DNA of 64,000 bases from Chitinophaga agri (lineage in GTDB: Bacteria > Bacteroidota > Bacteroidia > Chitinophagales > Chitinophagaceae). Location: contig NZ_CP048113.1 in the NCBI RefSeq assembly GCF_010093065.1, positions 3,410,001 to 3,474,000 on the forward strand. The letters are read 5' to 3'. The translations under genes and the position numbers were made by a program. Positions 46,129 to 54,839 of the stretch are shown here, piece after piece; within the stretch, counting starts at the first letter, position 1, and each line of letters opens with the position of its first letter. The notes beneath the pieces were generated by a model. That model was given only the letters and a program-made list of their open reading frames with translations. It ran no database searches and had not been told where the DNA came from.

Positions 46129-46797
46129 TTAAATTTTTATTCCGCGCAAACAGATATTTTCGAATTGTATCGTGGCACCCCCGCCCTGCGGGGCTTTCGC
46201 ATCTTCCACTGCGGTGATGACCGCAGCCACAGAAAAACCATTTTTTTCCAATAAAGCTGCTGCACTTTCTGCGCTGTACAATGTAAATCCATGTTCACTG
46301 AAAGGCAGTTGCTTCATAGATGCTGCCGAACGGATAGCCAGTACCAGCTCTCCGCCTGCTTCCAGTACACGGTGTATTGCTTTCAGGGCTACGTCCGGCT
46401 GCTCCCAGAAATATAACACGTTCACTGCGAATACTTTTGTGAAGGCGCCATCTGGGAAAGACATGGACGATGTAACCCCCAGATGGAGTTCCACAGTCCC
46501 CTCTGCGATCCGGGTACGATTTTCCCGAGTGGCTTCTTCCACCATTGTTTCGGACATATCCAGTCCGGTATACCGGATGGTGGGCTCCTTTTCAAACAGT
46601 GCCGGGATAAAATACCCGTTACCGAAACCTATTTCCAGCACGCTGTCAGCCGGTTGAAGTCCCAGGAAGTCAAGCACCATATTATATATTGCGGCATTAG
46701 ACTTATTCATCGCCAGTCCTACCTTTATGCCATCTTCTCCTTCCGGTTTACGTAACTGGCGGGCTAAACTTTCCGGATCCATTGCTGGTTTCTCCAT
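46129..46797 (-). CDS. class I SAM-dependent methyltransferase
   Basis: 222-residue small-molecule-type methyltransferase with the SAM-binding VLEIGFGNGYFIPALF (motif I), TGLDMSETMVEEA (motif II region), FAVNVLYFWEQPDVALKAIHRVLEAGGELVLAI (motifs III-IV). The N-terminus MEKPAMDPESLARQLRKPEGEDG is typical of the UbiE-like branch. The substrate is unknown. Closely flanked by terminators on both sides, so monocistronic. A link to the pigment locus 460 nt away is possible but not supported. Confidence 0.9.
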   Translation of the reverse strand: MEKPAMDPESLARQLRKPEGEDGIKVGLAMNKSNAAIYNMVLDFLGLQPADSVLEIGFGNGYFIPALFEKEPTIRYTGLDMSETMVEEATRENRTRIAEGTVELHLGVTSSMSFPDGAFTKVFAVNVLYFWEQPDVALKAIHRVLEAGGELVLAIRSAASMKQLPFSEHGFTLYSAESAAALLEKNGFSVAAVITAVEDAKAPQGGGATIQFENICLRGIKI

Positions 46798-46840
46798 ATT
46801 TTTTCAGTTAAGTGGTTAATTATTAGCAGTTCTTCGCTGA

Positions 46841-46894
46841 TATAAATAAAAAAAGCCAGACTGGTTGTTACGTTACACGCTAACCAGTCCGGCT
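46841..46894 (-). terminator. minus-strand terminator after DUF2807 gene
   Basis: Arms AGCCAGACTGGTT and AACCAGTCCGGCT pair with one mismatch at 46854-46894. The minus-strand tail is a long T-run (46841-46853). Confidence 0.85.
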
Positions 46895-46918
46895 CCTTAT
46901 TAATAATTTATCTGACCG

Positions 46919-47635
46919 TTACTCTTTATGAACAGATCCTGAACCGGCGATATCAGATGATACTTCAGGACTACCTTTATAGCTGACATCACCAGATCCC
47001 ATGATCTTTGCCGTCAGCTTTACACTGGCATGCACTTCGGCATCACCACTACCTGCAATGGTCACTTTTGTAGTCTCTGTACGCAGATCTCCGCCGTCAA
47101 AATTACCACTTCCGGCCATACTTACCTCGAGGTCTTTTGTCTCGCCGGTGATCTTGATATCACCGGAACCGGCAGAAGAAGCGATCACCTTCGGACTGTT
47201 CACAATTCCCTCTATATTACCAGCGCCTGTCAGCTTAAAACGAACCGGATCAGGATTCTCCAGGGTATTGGTCACTTTAATATTACCGGAACCCAGCAGG
47301 GCCAGCTGGTAAACGTCAGGTGCCGTCAGCTTTATTTTTATATCGTGATGTGACTTGATGGAGATATGATCTTTCAGGTCGATCACCAGTTCATCATCGT
47401 GAATATTGAGTTCAATGTAAGGTAAAATATTATCATCTGCTTCAATCACCGCAGCCTGAGCCGGCCCCTGCGTAAATTCCACATTCATACTACCTTTCAG
47501 CGCAACTTTATGATACTCCTGTACAGAGCGGGTTGCTGTGATAATGTTTCCACTACCTTTGACCCGGCGGCCTCCACAGCTATAAAGGGCTAACAACAGG
47601 ACCGCTACTCCCGCACCATAGACGATTTTTTTCAT
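46919..47635 (-). CDS. DUF2807 (head GIN domain) lipoprotein
   Basis: Surface or periplasmic lipoprotein of 238 residues. Start at 47635 (MKKIVYGAGVAVLLLALYSCGG), with lipobox LYSC; a longer frame to 47680 would spoil the signal. From about residue 28 it is a right-handed beta-solenoid of the DUF2807 type, with regularly repeated GSGNI/GSGD turns (VKGSGNII, LLGSGNIKV, LTGAGNIEG, SAGSGDIKI, MAGSGNFDG, IAGSGDAEV, IMGSGDVSY). Function of the family is unknown. It is divergent from guaA. Confidence 0.92.
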   Translation of the reverse strand: MKKIVYGAGVAVLLLALYSCGGRRVKGSGNIITATRSVQEYHKVALKGSMNVEFTQGPAQAAVIEADDNILPYIELNIHDDELVIDLKDHISIKSHHDIKIKLTAPDVYQLALLGSGNIKVTNTLENPDPVRFKLTGAGNIEGIVNSPKVIASSAGSGDIKITGETKDLEVSMAGSGNFDGGDLRTETTKVTIAGSGDAEVHASVKLTAKIMGSGDVSYKGSPEVSSDIAGSGSVHKE

Positions 47636-47732
47636 GAGGTTGATATTTTGTTGAGTTTTAAAATGGCGATTAATATTCATGTGTGATACGAATATAAGAA
47701 CAAACGGCTACAGACTATTCGTATTTTCCAAC

Positions 47733-47762
47733 TTGGGATTTCATATTTGGCCGTTATCTTTG
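47733..47762 (+). promoter_or_regulatory. guaA promoter (TTG / TATCTTTG)
   Basis: TTG at 47733-47735 and TATCTTTG at 47755-47762, 19 nt apart. The box ends 7 nt before the guaA ATG, so the predicted transcript starts at or within a few bases of the start codon. Confidence 0.8.
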
Positions 47763-47769
47763 CACCACC

Positions 47770-49308
47770 ATGACAGAAAAGATACTTATACTCGACTTTG
47801 GTTCCCAGTACACGCAGCTGATTGCTCGCAGTATCAGGGAGTTGAACATTTACTGTGAAATCAAGCCTTGTCTCGCTCCGGTTGAGTGGGACGATACGGT
47901 AAAAGGCATTATTCTTTCCGGTAGTCCGTTTTCCGTGAACGATGCCGGTGCTCCAACCGTTGACATAGCTGCCATGGCGGCTAAAGTTCCGGTACTGGGT
48001 GTGTGCTATGGCGCACAGCTGACTGCCAAGGTATTTGGTGGTGAGGTAGCTAAAAGTGGCATCCGTGAGTATGGCCGTGCTTTTATGGAGCATGCGGACA
48101 AGGAAGAAAAGCTCCTGTATGATATCTCTTCCCGTAGCCAGGTATGGATGAGCCACTCAGATACCATCGTTAAGATGCCTGAAGGTTTTGAGATCATCGC
48201 TCATACAGAGAATATCCCTGTTGCGGCATTCAAATCCGAAACTATTGCCAAGCACCCGATCATGGGTCTGCAGTTCCATCCGGAAGTGACACACTCCCTG
48301 GAGGGTAAGCAACTGATGCGTAACTTCCTGGTACACATCTGCGGATGCAAACAGGACTGGACTCCGGCAGCATTTGTACAGGAGACCATTGATAAGATCA
48401 AGGCGCAGGTAGGCAATAAGAAAGTGGTAATGGCGCTGAGCGGTGGTGTTGACTCCACCGTAGCTGCTGAACTGATACATAAAGCGATAGGTGATAACCT
48501 GTACTGCGTATTCGTAGACAACGGATTACTTCGTAAGAACGAATTTGAAACGGTACTGGACTCCTATAAACATATGGGTCTGAACGTAAAGGGTGTGAAC
48601 GCCAAGGATCTCTTTTATGGAGAACTGAAAGGTGTAAGTGATCCTGAGAAAAAACGTAAGATCATCGGCCGTCTGTTCATCGAGGTATTCCAGCAGGAAT
48701 CAGCCCTGCTGAAAGACATCTCCTTCCTCGGCCAGGGTACTATCTACCCGGATGTGATCGAGTCAGTATCTGTGAACGGTCCTTCTGTTACGATCAAGTC
48801 TCACCACAACGTAGGTGGTTTACCTGAGAAAATGAACATGGGACTGGTAGAACCACTGCGTTTCCTCTTCAAAGATGAAGTAAGACGTGTAGGTCGTGAG
48901 ATCGGTATCAGTGAAATATTCCTGGGCCGTCATCCTTTCCCGGGTCCTGGTCTGGCTATCCGTATCCTTGGAGAGATCACTCCGGAGAAGGTAGCGATGC
49001 TACAGGAAGCGGACGCTGTGTATATCGACGGGCTGCGTGAAGCAGAGCTGTATGATAAAGTATGGCAGGCAGGTACCATTCTGCTGCCGGTACAAAGCGT
49101 AGGCGTAATGGGAGATGAAAGGACTTATGAGTTTACAGTTGCACTGCGTGCGGTGACTTCCGTGGATGGTATGACTGCTGACTGGGCACACTTACCGTAT
49201 GAGTTCCTGGCAAAAATGTCCAACGATATTATCAATAAAGTGAAAGGGATCAACCGTGTGGTGTACGACATCAGTTCCAAACCACCGGCTACCATCGAAT
49301 GGGAATAA
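47770..49308 (+). CDS. guaA: GMP synthase (glutamine-hydrolysing)
   Basis: Converts XMP to GMP with ATP and glutamine. The class I glutamine amidotransferase domain (1-195) has catalytic Cys79 in GVCYGAQ and His170/Glu172 in [10 protein letters not shown]. The ATP pyrophosphatase domain has SGGVDS at 224-229. The C-terminal dimerisation domain includes [17 protein letters not shown] and ends [10 protein letters not shown]. 512 residues, normal length. It is transcribed alone, with a terminator after it. Confidence 0.98.
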   Translation: MTEKILILDFGSQYTQLIARSIRELNIYCEIKPCLAPVEWDDTVKGIILSGSPFSVNDAGAPTVDIAAMAAKVPVLGVCYGAQLTAKVFGGEVAKSGIREYGRAFMEHADKEEKLLYDISSRSQVWMSHSDTIVKMPEGFEIIAHTENIPVAAFKSETIAKHPIMGLQFHPEVTHSLEGKQLMRNFLVHICGCKQDWTPAAFVQETIDKIKAQVGNKKVVMALSGGVDSTVAAELIHKAIGDNLYCVFVDNGLLRKNEFETVLDSYKHMGLNVKGVNAKDLFYGELKGVSDPEKKRKIIGRLFIEVFQQESALLKDISFLGQGTIYPDVIESVSVNGPSVTIKSHHNVGGLPEKMNMGLVEPLRFLFKDEVRRVGREIGISEIFLGRHPFPGPGLAIRILGEITPEKVAMLQEADAVYIDGLREAELYDKVWQAGTILLPVQSVGVMGDERTYEFTVALRAVTSVDGMTADWAHLPYEFLAKMSNDIINKVKGINRVVYDISSKPPATIEWE

Positions 49309-49326
49309 ACCCTATACACCGTATGT

Positions 49327-49390
49327 AGAAACGCTTAACGCTGAGCCGCTTATACATGTAAGCCTTCGCGTTAAGCGTTTCTTATTGAGT
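49327..49390 (+). terminator. guaA terminator
   Basis: Arms AGAAACGCTTAACGC (49327-49341) and GCGTTAAGCGTTTCT (49368-49382) pair over 15 bp. An inner GCTTA/TAAGC stem sits in the loop, and TTCTTATTG follows. Arms match those at 29426-29473. Confidence 0.88.
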
Positions 49391-49423
49391 ATATAGGAAC
49401 GATTTTTGTAATTAATGATCGCT

Positions 49424-50746
49424 ATGAGTAAATCCAAAATATGCAGTCTGACAGTCACTGCCTGTGCAATGGCCGTCCTGCTGTCTGCCTGTTCGCTGTT
49501 CAAAGGCAGCACCAGCAGCCCTACAGCTCCGCCAACAACTGTTACTAAACCGAAAGAGGAAGAAAAGAAGAAGGAAGAGAAAAAGAATGAAGAAAAAGCA
49601 GCGCCATTCAATGTACCTGCCTTTGCCCGCGAAGTAAAAAAAGATGCCTACAATATCGCCATCTTCGCGCCACTCTACCTTGACTCTGTATTCACCAACG
49701 GAACAGAAATTCCTGGTCGTACGCTGCCGCGCTATGTATTGTCCGGCCTTGATTTTTATGAAGGTGCACAGCTTGCACTGGACAGTCTGCAGCAACAAGG
49801 CGTAAAACTCAATGTGTTCGTTTATGACAGCAAATCGAGAACCAACAACATCGAGACACTCAAAAGGAACAAGGCATTTGATGGTACTGACCTGATCATT
49901 GCGGCTGTCAGTGCTCCAGAAATACAGGAACTCAGCAACGTTGCAAAAGATCAGCAGATCAACCTCGTATCGGCTACCTATCCGAATGATGGAGGTATCA
50001 GCGGTAACCCGTTCCTGCTCATCACGAACAGTTTACTGAAAACCCACGGAGAAGTATTACAACGCTATCTGCAGGAAACATTTGCTAATAAGAATATCCT
50101 GTTGCTGCACCGTAACAGTCCCTTTGAAAAACGTCTTGTAGCTGACTTCAAAGCAGACTATGACAAAATGCAGAGTGCAAAGAAATCACGCATCCGTGAA
50201 GTGATCTGGAATGATGCTATGACCGATATGGACCTGTCTCAGTACCTCCTCACCGATCGTCCGAATCTCTGTGTCGTGACTGCACTGGATGAGAACAATG
50301 CAAAGGCGATCCTGCGTAAGCTGAGCGTACAGACAGCTACTTATCCTATTCAGATCTACGGTATGCCTACCTGGGATATTATGAAATTTAAAGAGCCTGA
50401 ATTTAAGGATATGCAGATCTACTATACGTCTCCTTATTTCAATGACAAAACAGATGCCTACAGCCGCTACATCACCGATTACTTCAAACGTGTTTACAAA
50501 TCCCGTCCGTCAGACATGGCGTTCAAAGGATTTGAGCTGACATGGTACTTTGTGAAGCAGCTGAACGATAAAGGGGTATATTTCAACGGAGATATCAATG
50601 AAGGCACCAAAAAGATATTCAATAACTTAAACTATCAGCCGGTATACCTGAAGGAAGGTAATACTGTTCCTGACTATTTTGAGAATAAAAACATTAATAT
50701 CATTCAAAAGAATGATAGTGCAGATGTGAAGATGAATTTCCAGTAA
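49424..50746 (+). CDS. lipoprotein with periplasmic-binding (type 1) fold
   Basis: Lipoprotein of 440 residues: signal with lipobox LSAC (MSKSKICSLTVTACAMAVLLSACS), then a Lys/Glu-rich low-complexity linker (KPKEEEKKKEEKKNEEKAA). The mature domain resembles Leu/Ile/Val-binding or LpoA-like proteins: YNIAIFAPLYLDSVF, GLDFYEGAQLALDSLQQQG, LIIAAVSAPEIQELSNVAKDQ, NILLLHRNSPFEKRLVADF, DKTDAYSRYITDYFKRVY and DMAFKGFELTWYFV. No ABC permease genes are nearby, so a role as an envelope-anchored sensor or scaffold is as likely as transport. An ATG three codons earlier (49415) is also possible. Confidence 0.85.
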   Translation: MSKSKICSLTVTACAMAVLLSACSLFKGSTSSPTAPPTTVTKPKEEEKKKEEKKNEEKAAPFNVPAFAREVKKDAYNIAIFAPLYLDSVFTNGTEIPGRTLPRYVLSGLDFYEGAQLALDSLQQQGVKLNVFVYDSKSRTNNIETLKRNKAFDGTDLIIAAVSAPEIQELSNVAKDQQINLVSATYPNDGGISGNPFLLITNSLLKTHGEVLQRYLQETFANKNILLLHRNSPFEKRLVADFKADYDKMQSAKKSRIREVIWNDAMTDMDLSQYLLTDRPNLCVVTALDENNAKAILRKLSVQTATYPIQIYGMPTWDIMKFKEPEFKDMQIYYTSPYFNDKTDAYSRYITDYFKRVYKSRPSDMAFKGFELTWYFVKQLNDKGVYFNGDINEGTKKIFNNLNYQPVYLKEGNTVPDYFENKNINIIQKNDSADVKMNFQ

Positions 50747-50750
50747 AATT

Positions 50751-50922
50751 GGGAATCAGGAATTAAGAACAGGAACTGATAAAGCCTGTATAGCTGAACA
50801 GGATCAATCGCTTTATTCACACCTGTTTCAATAAATACCTAACAGGGCGTTTCTTACAAAGGAACGCCCTCTTTTTGTATACAAGACTTAACAAGAAGCG
50901 TAGTTCCTACTGCCTGATTCCT
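50751..50922. repeat. inverted-repeat spacer element, copy 3
   Basis: GGGAATCAGGAATTAAGAAC (from 50751) with AGGAACT just after faces AGTTCCTACTGCCTGATTCC (50902-50921) in inverse orientation. The central terminator lies between. Shares the GGAATCAGG core with copies at 43156 and, more loosely, 36790. Confidence 0.6.
50844..50876 (+). terminator. terminator after lipoprotein gene
   Basis: AGGGCGTTTC and GGAACGCCCT form a 10-bp stem (one wobble) with a TTACAAA loop, followed by CTTTTTG. Confidence 0.88.
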
Positions 50923-50964
50923 AGCTTTCCGTTCTCTTTGCACGAAAATTGCATCACTTTTCCC

Positions 50965-51987
50965 ATGGTACTACAGTTCACTGACAAAGGCATCTACTGC
51001 CCGGCAGGCGACTTTTATATCGACCCCTGGCAGCCTGTAGAAAGGGCTGTCATCACCCACGCCCATTCTGATCACGCCCGGTACGGTAGCAAACATTATC
51101 TCTGTCATCACGACAGTGTTCCCCTTTTACAACTCCGGTTAGGACAGGATATCAGTGTGCAGGGCGCTGCTTTTGGGGAAACAATTCGCTATAATGGTGT
51201 CACCATTTCCCTCCACCCAGCCGGTCACATCATCGGGTCGGCCCAGGTACGCGTACAGCAGGGGAATGAAGTATGGGTATTCAGCGGGGATTATAAAGTG
51301 GAAAATGATGGCATCTCCGGACAATTTGAACCGGTGCCCTGTCAGACGTTTATTACAGAGTGTACGTTCGGTCTGCCCATCTATAACTGGCAGCCACAGG
51401 CGATGATATTCAGCAATATCAGGCAGTGGGTACAGGACAACCAGGCTGCCGGCAAAAACAGCGTTATACTGGGGTATAGTCTGGGGAAAGCACAGCGCCT
51501 GTTATATAACCTAAGGGATGTAACAGAGCAGATCTGGGCACATGGGGCTATTTACATCCCCCATCAACTGCTGCGGCAGAAAGGCTGGGACTTGCCGGAA
51601 ATACACCGTATCACACCCGAAACACCCGCATCTGCCTATAAGAATAACCTGATCATCGGACCACCATCTGCCGCGGATACTTCCTGGATGCGCCGGTTTA
51701 ACCCTTACTCACTGGGTGTATGCAGCGGATGGATGCAGGTAAGGGGAAATGCCCGGCGACGGAATGCAGATGCAGGATTTGCCCTGTCGGACCATGCTGA
51801 CTGGACCGGCCTGCTACAGGCTGTCAAAGCTACCGGCGCCGAAAAGGTATATACTACCCACGGTTTCAGTAGCGCTTTTGCCCGTTATCTGACCGAAAAC
51901 GGTATTCCGGCACAGGAAGTAAAAACAGAATATGGTGATACAGATGAAGAACTGACTATTCCGGAAATTACTGCCAATGAGCAATAA
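50965..51987 (+). CDS. ligase-associated DNA exonuclease (MBL fold)
   Basis: Metallo-beta-lactamase/beta-CASP-like nuclease of 340 residues that occurs with ATP-dependent ligase and Lhr-type helicase. The zinc motif THAHSDHARYG is near residue 33. Further ligands lie in HPAGHIIGSAQ and FSGDYKVENDG, and the terminal half has GFALSDHADWTGLL and YTTHGFSSAF. Start at 50965 (MVLQFTDKGIYCP); the longer frame to 50875 runs through the terminator and repeat. The ligase gene begins 9 nt after its stop, so the two are cotranscribed. Confidence 0.93.
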   Translation: MVLQFTDKGIYCPAGDFYIDPWQPVERAVITHAHSDHARYGSKHYLCHHDSVPLLQLRLGQDISVQGAAFGETIRYNGVTISLHPAGHIIGSAQVRVQQGNEVWVFSGDYKVENDGISGQFEPVPCQTFITECTFGLPIYNWQPQAMIFSNIRQWVQDNQAAGKNSVILGYSLGKAQRLLYNLRDVTEQIWAHGAIYIPHQLLRQKGWDLPEIHRITPETPASAYKNNLIIGPPSAADTSWMRRFNPYSLGVCSGWMQVRGNARRRNADAGFALSDHADWTGLLQAVKATGAEKVYTTHGFSSAFARYLTENGIPAQEVKTEYGDTDEELTIPEITANEQ

Positions 51988-51996
51988 AGCCAGTTT

Positions 51997-53586
51997 ATGA
52001 AAGAATTTGCCACGCTGATAAGAATACTGAGCAACAGTACCAAGACCAATGAAAAACTGGATGCACTCAGCCGGTACATGGCCTCCGCAGATGCGGCCGA
52101 CCGGTTATGGGTACTGGCATTGTTCACAGGTCGCAGACCCAAACGTACTGTCAATGCTACCCAGTTAAGCACCTGGTGCCTGCAGATGACCGGCTTACCT
52201 GCCTGGTTATACGAAGAATGCTACCATACGGTCGGTGATCTCGCTGAAACCATTGCCCTGCTGCTGCCCCCTGGTAAAAGCATCTCTGTCCATCCCCTTC
52301 ACTACTGGATCGACCAGCTGATACAACTGGAAAAAGCGGACGAACCTACCAAACAGGCCTTTATTCTCAAGGCTTGGGAAGAACTGGATACCAGTGAACG
52401 GTTTGTCTTTAATAAGTTGATCACCGGTGGCTTCCGTATTGGTGTTTCACAGAAAATGATGGTCAATGCACTGGCAGCAACGTATGATATTCCGGCTGCT
52501 ACGATATCCCACATGATCAGTGGGAACTGGCACCCGCAGCAAACAACCCTGGAAGCATTGCTGAATGAAAATATCACGGCAGCTGACGCCTCCAAACCCT
52601 TTCCGTTCTATCTCGCCTATGCGCTGGAAATACCACCTTCAGAACTGGGTACCCCGGAACAATGGCAGGCGGAATGGAAATGGGACGGTATCCGCGGACA
52701 GATCATCAAACGTAACGGGCAGTTGTTTGTATGGTCACGCGGAGAGGAACTGATCACCGAAAAGTTCCCGGAATACCAACCCCTGCTGGAACTCCTGCCA
52801 GAGGGCACTGTGCTGGATGGCGAGATACTCACCTTTGCAGCGGGAGCGCCACTACCCTTTCAGACGTTACAAACCCGCATCGGCAGGAAAAACGTTACCC
52901 GCAAACAACTACAGGAAGCGCCTGTCGCCTTTCTCAGTTACGACCTGCTGGAATGGGAAGGACAAGACATACGTACAACGGCATTGCAGGAACGCCGCGT
53001 ACTTTTGGAGCAGCTGATAGAAAAGATCAATCACCCGACACTCCGCCTGTCCCCGGCTATTACCTTTCACGACTGGGATGAACTGGCCGGTTTCCGGCTG
53101 CAGGCAAGAGAAAAAGGCAGCGAGGGCTTGATGTTGAAAAAGCGGGATTCTGCCTATCAGGTGGGTCGTAAACGGGGGGACTGGTGGAAATGGAAGATTG
53201 ATCCGCTAACAATAGACGCTGTCATGATATATGCCCAGAAAGGTCACGGACGACGGTCTAACCTCTATACAGATTACACCTTTGCAGTCAGGGATGGGGA
53301 ACAGCTGGTATCGTTCACAAAGGCATATTCCGGACTGACAGATAAAGAGATCAATGAAGTGGACAACTGGGTAAAGCGGCATTCTATTGAAAAGTTTGGG
53401 CCGGTGAGGACAGTAAAGCCAGCACTTGTATTTGAGATCGGATTTGAGGGGATAGCAGCCTCCAACAGGCATAAATCGGGTGTAGCACTACGTTTCCCAA
53501 GAATATTACGCTGGCGTAAAGACAAGCCGGTAAGCGAAATAAATACATTATCGGATTTACAGCAACTACTGCAAATGCATAAATAA
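51997..53586 (+). CDS. ATP-dependent DNA ligase
   Basis: Seals nicks using ATP. Nucleotidyl lysine is Lys228 in EWKWDGIRGQ (motif I). Other motifs are SRGEELITEKFPE, LDGEILTF (motif III), SEGLMLKKRDSAY (motif IV) and WWKWKIDPLTIDAV (motif V). An N-terminal helical DNA-binding domain (about 1-200) and a C-terminal OB domain (about 420-529) complete the LigB-type layout, 529 residues. Partner of the upstream exonuclease and of the DEXH helicase and PdeM encoded 3.3 kb downstream. The set is separate from the replicative NAD-dependent LigA, which is not in the window. Confidence 0.95.
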   Translation: MKEFATLIRILSNSTKTNEKLDALSRYMASADAADRLWVLALFTGRRPKRTVNATQLSTWCLQMTGLPAWLYEECYHTVGDLAETIALLLPPGKSISVHPLHYWIDQLIQLEKADEPTKQAFILKAWEELDTSERFVFNKLITGGFRIGVSQKMMVNALAATYDIPAATISHMISGNWHPQQTTLEALLNENITAADASKPFPFYLAYALEIPPSELGTPEQWQAEWKWDGIRGQIIKRNGQLFVWSRGEELITEKFPEYQPLLELLPEGTVLDGEILTFAAGAPLPFQTLQTRIGRKNVTRKQLQEAPVAFLSYDLLEWEGQDIRTTALQERRVLLEQLIEKINHPTLRLSPAITFHDWDELAGFRLQAREKGSEGLMLKKRDSAYQVGRKRGDWWKWKIDPLTIDAVMIYAQKGHGRRSNLYTDYTFAVRDGEQLVSFTKAYSGLTDKEINEVDNWVKRHSIEKFGPVRTVKPALVFEIGFEGIAASNRHKSGVALRFPRILRWRKDKPVSEINTLSDLQQLLQMHK

Positions 53587-53670
53587 TAAGAGTCCGAGAA
53601 CGATTATTAATTCAAATTAGTATATTGTACTTAATTTCGCATTCAAATTGGAACATTATTCTATACTGAT

Positions 53671-54174
53671 ATGAACAACCTGGGAAATACCAAAAAAGAT
53701 AATGCAGCCGACAACATTGCGCTGGATGAAAAGGATATCGCTATTCTGCAATTGTTGGAAGAAGATGCAAAAATGACTATCCGTGACCTGGCTGCGAAGC
53801 TGAATCTGAGCGCAACACCTGTTTATGAACGTATCCGTAAAATGGAGCAGGCTGGTGTGATCAGGCAGTATGCGGCTATTGTTGATCCCAGCAAGATAGA
53901 TAAGGCCCTGACCGTATTATGTTATATCTCCCTCAAAGAGCACGGCAAAAAAGCAGGTTCAAAATTCATTAAAGAGATCACCTCTTTTCCGGAAGTAATG
54001 GAGTGCCTGAACATCTCAGGTCAGTTTGATTTTATGCTAAAGGTGCAGGTTAAAGACATGCTCGCCTATCATGAGTTTAATGTCAATAAGCTAGGCGAGC
54101 TGGATAATATCCGTCATATGGAGAGTGTATTCGTGATGTCAGTCATCAAAGCCACACACAGAGTTGTATATTAA
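53671..54174 (+). CDS. Lrp/AsnC-family regulator
   Basis: DNA-binding regulator of 167 residues. An N-terminal winged HTH (ALDEKDIAILQLLEEDAKMTIRDLAAKLNLSATPVYERIRKME) is followed by a C-terminal RAM/ACT-like effector domain (YISLKEHGKKAGSKFIKEI, ECLNISGQFDFMLKVQVKDM). The family responds to amino acids. It lies 84 nt after the ligase gene and 5 nt from a convergent gene. It is the first of four unrelated genes that interrupt the DNA-repair set. Confidence 0.94.
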   Translation: MNNLGNTKKDNAADNIALDEKDIAILQLLEEDAKMTIRDLAAKLNLSATPVYERIRKMEQAGVIRQYAAIVDPSKIDKALTVLCYISLKEHGKKAGSKFIKEITSFPEVMECLNISGQFDFMLKVQVKDMLAYHEFNVNKLGELDNIRHMESVFVMSVIKATHRVVY

Positions 54175-54179
54175 TCTTA

Positions 54180-54767
54180 CTATAATTTTCTAAGACCTTC
54201 ATACCCGGGGAAGAGGATATAAGCATTCACATTTTCTCCCCTGGGATGCACGGTAATAGCCGAACATTTCTCTTTCGCACCTTTCTCTGCCGTCATCTCA
54301 AAAGCAATACCTGCACTGCGTACATCGTATACAGTCACTTTTTTGCTTTTTACACGGTCTTCATACTGCGCTACTACCCTGATGGCCGGGAACAGCTTTT
54401 TTATTTCAATGTAGGAGCTGCCCACTTTCAGTCCTTTGGCTGTTTTAAAGGAAGCGGTATTCACACGTACCTGTTTTACCACCATTCCTTCTTTACCATT
54501 GGTCTCTTCTCTTACGGAATACACCGCCAGGTACCTGGAGGAATCAATGCTGCTATCTTTTCTGTGGCTGTACCAGAAGCTCCAGGCTTTTCCCATAGCG
54601 GCATCGCCACCATCTGCATTGCCCAGTTGCTGCGTCATTTCATCGACTGTTGTTCCTAGTTTTGTGTTGCCGATGTATTCCCCTGGTTCTATTTTCCAGG
54701 CATTCTGCGCATAAGCCGATACAGACATGAACATACATGCAACGGCAAAAAAGTAAAGGTGTTTCAT
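54180..54767 (-). CDS. hypothetical exported protein, 195 aa
   Basis: Signal peptide MKHLYFFAVACMFMSVSAYA predicts export. The mature part opens with WKIEPGEYIGNTKLGTTVDEMTQQLGNAD, which resembles the small outer-membrane/periplasmic proteins in which a G-T-x-x-D-E helix precedes a short beta-sheet (a SmpA/OmlA-like topology is possible). The second half contains LKVGSSYIEIKKLFPAIRVVAQYEDR, a repeat of the same helix-strand pattern. Function not recognised. It overlaps nothing and is divergent from the LD-carboxypeptidase. Confidence 0.8.
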   Translation of the reverse strand: MKHLYFFAVACMFMSVSAYAQNAWKIEPGEYIGNTKLGTTVDEMTQQLGNADGGDAAMGKAWSFWYSHRKDSSIDSSRYLAVYSVREETNGKEGMVVKQVRVNTASFKTAKGLKVGSSYIEIKKLFPAIRVVAQYEDRVKSKKVTVYDVRSAGIAFEMTAEKGAKEKCSAITVHPRGENVNAYILFPGYEGLRKL

Positions 54768-54839
54768 AGTTATTCTTTATGCAAAGAAAGACAAAAAACA
54801 GGCCACATTACATATCTAAATAATGCTTACTTTCCTGCT

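Noticed and set aside
47677..48156. 159-codon minus-strand open frame
   Set aside because: Covers the guaA start and promoter on the opposite strand; guaA is unambiguous.
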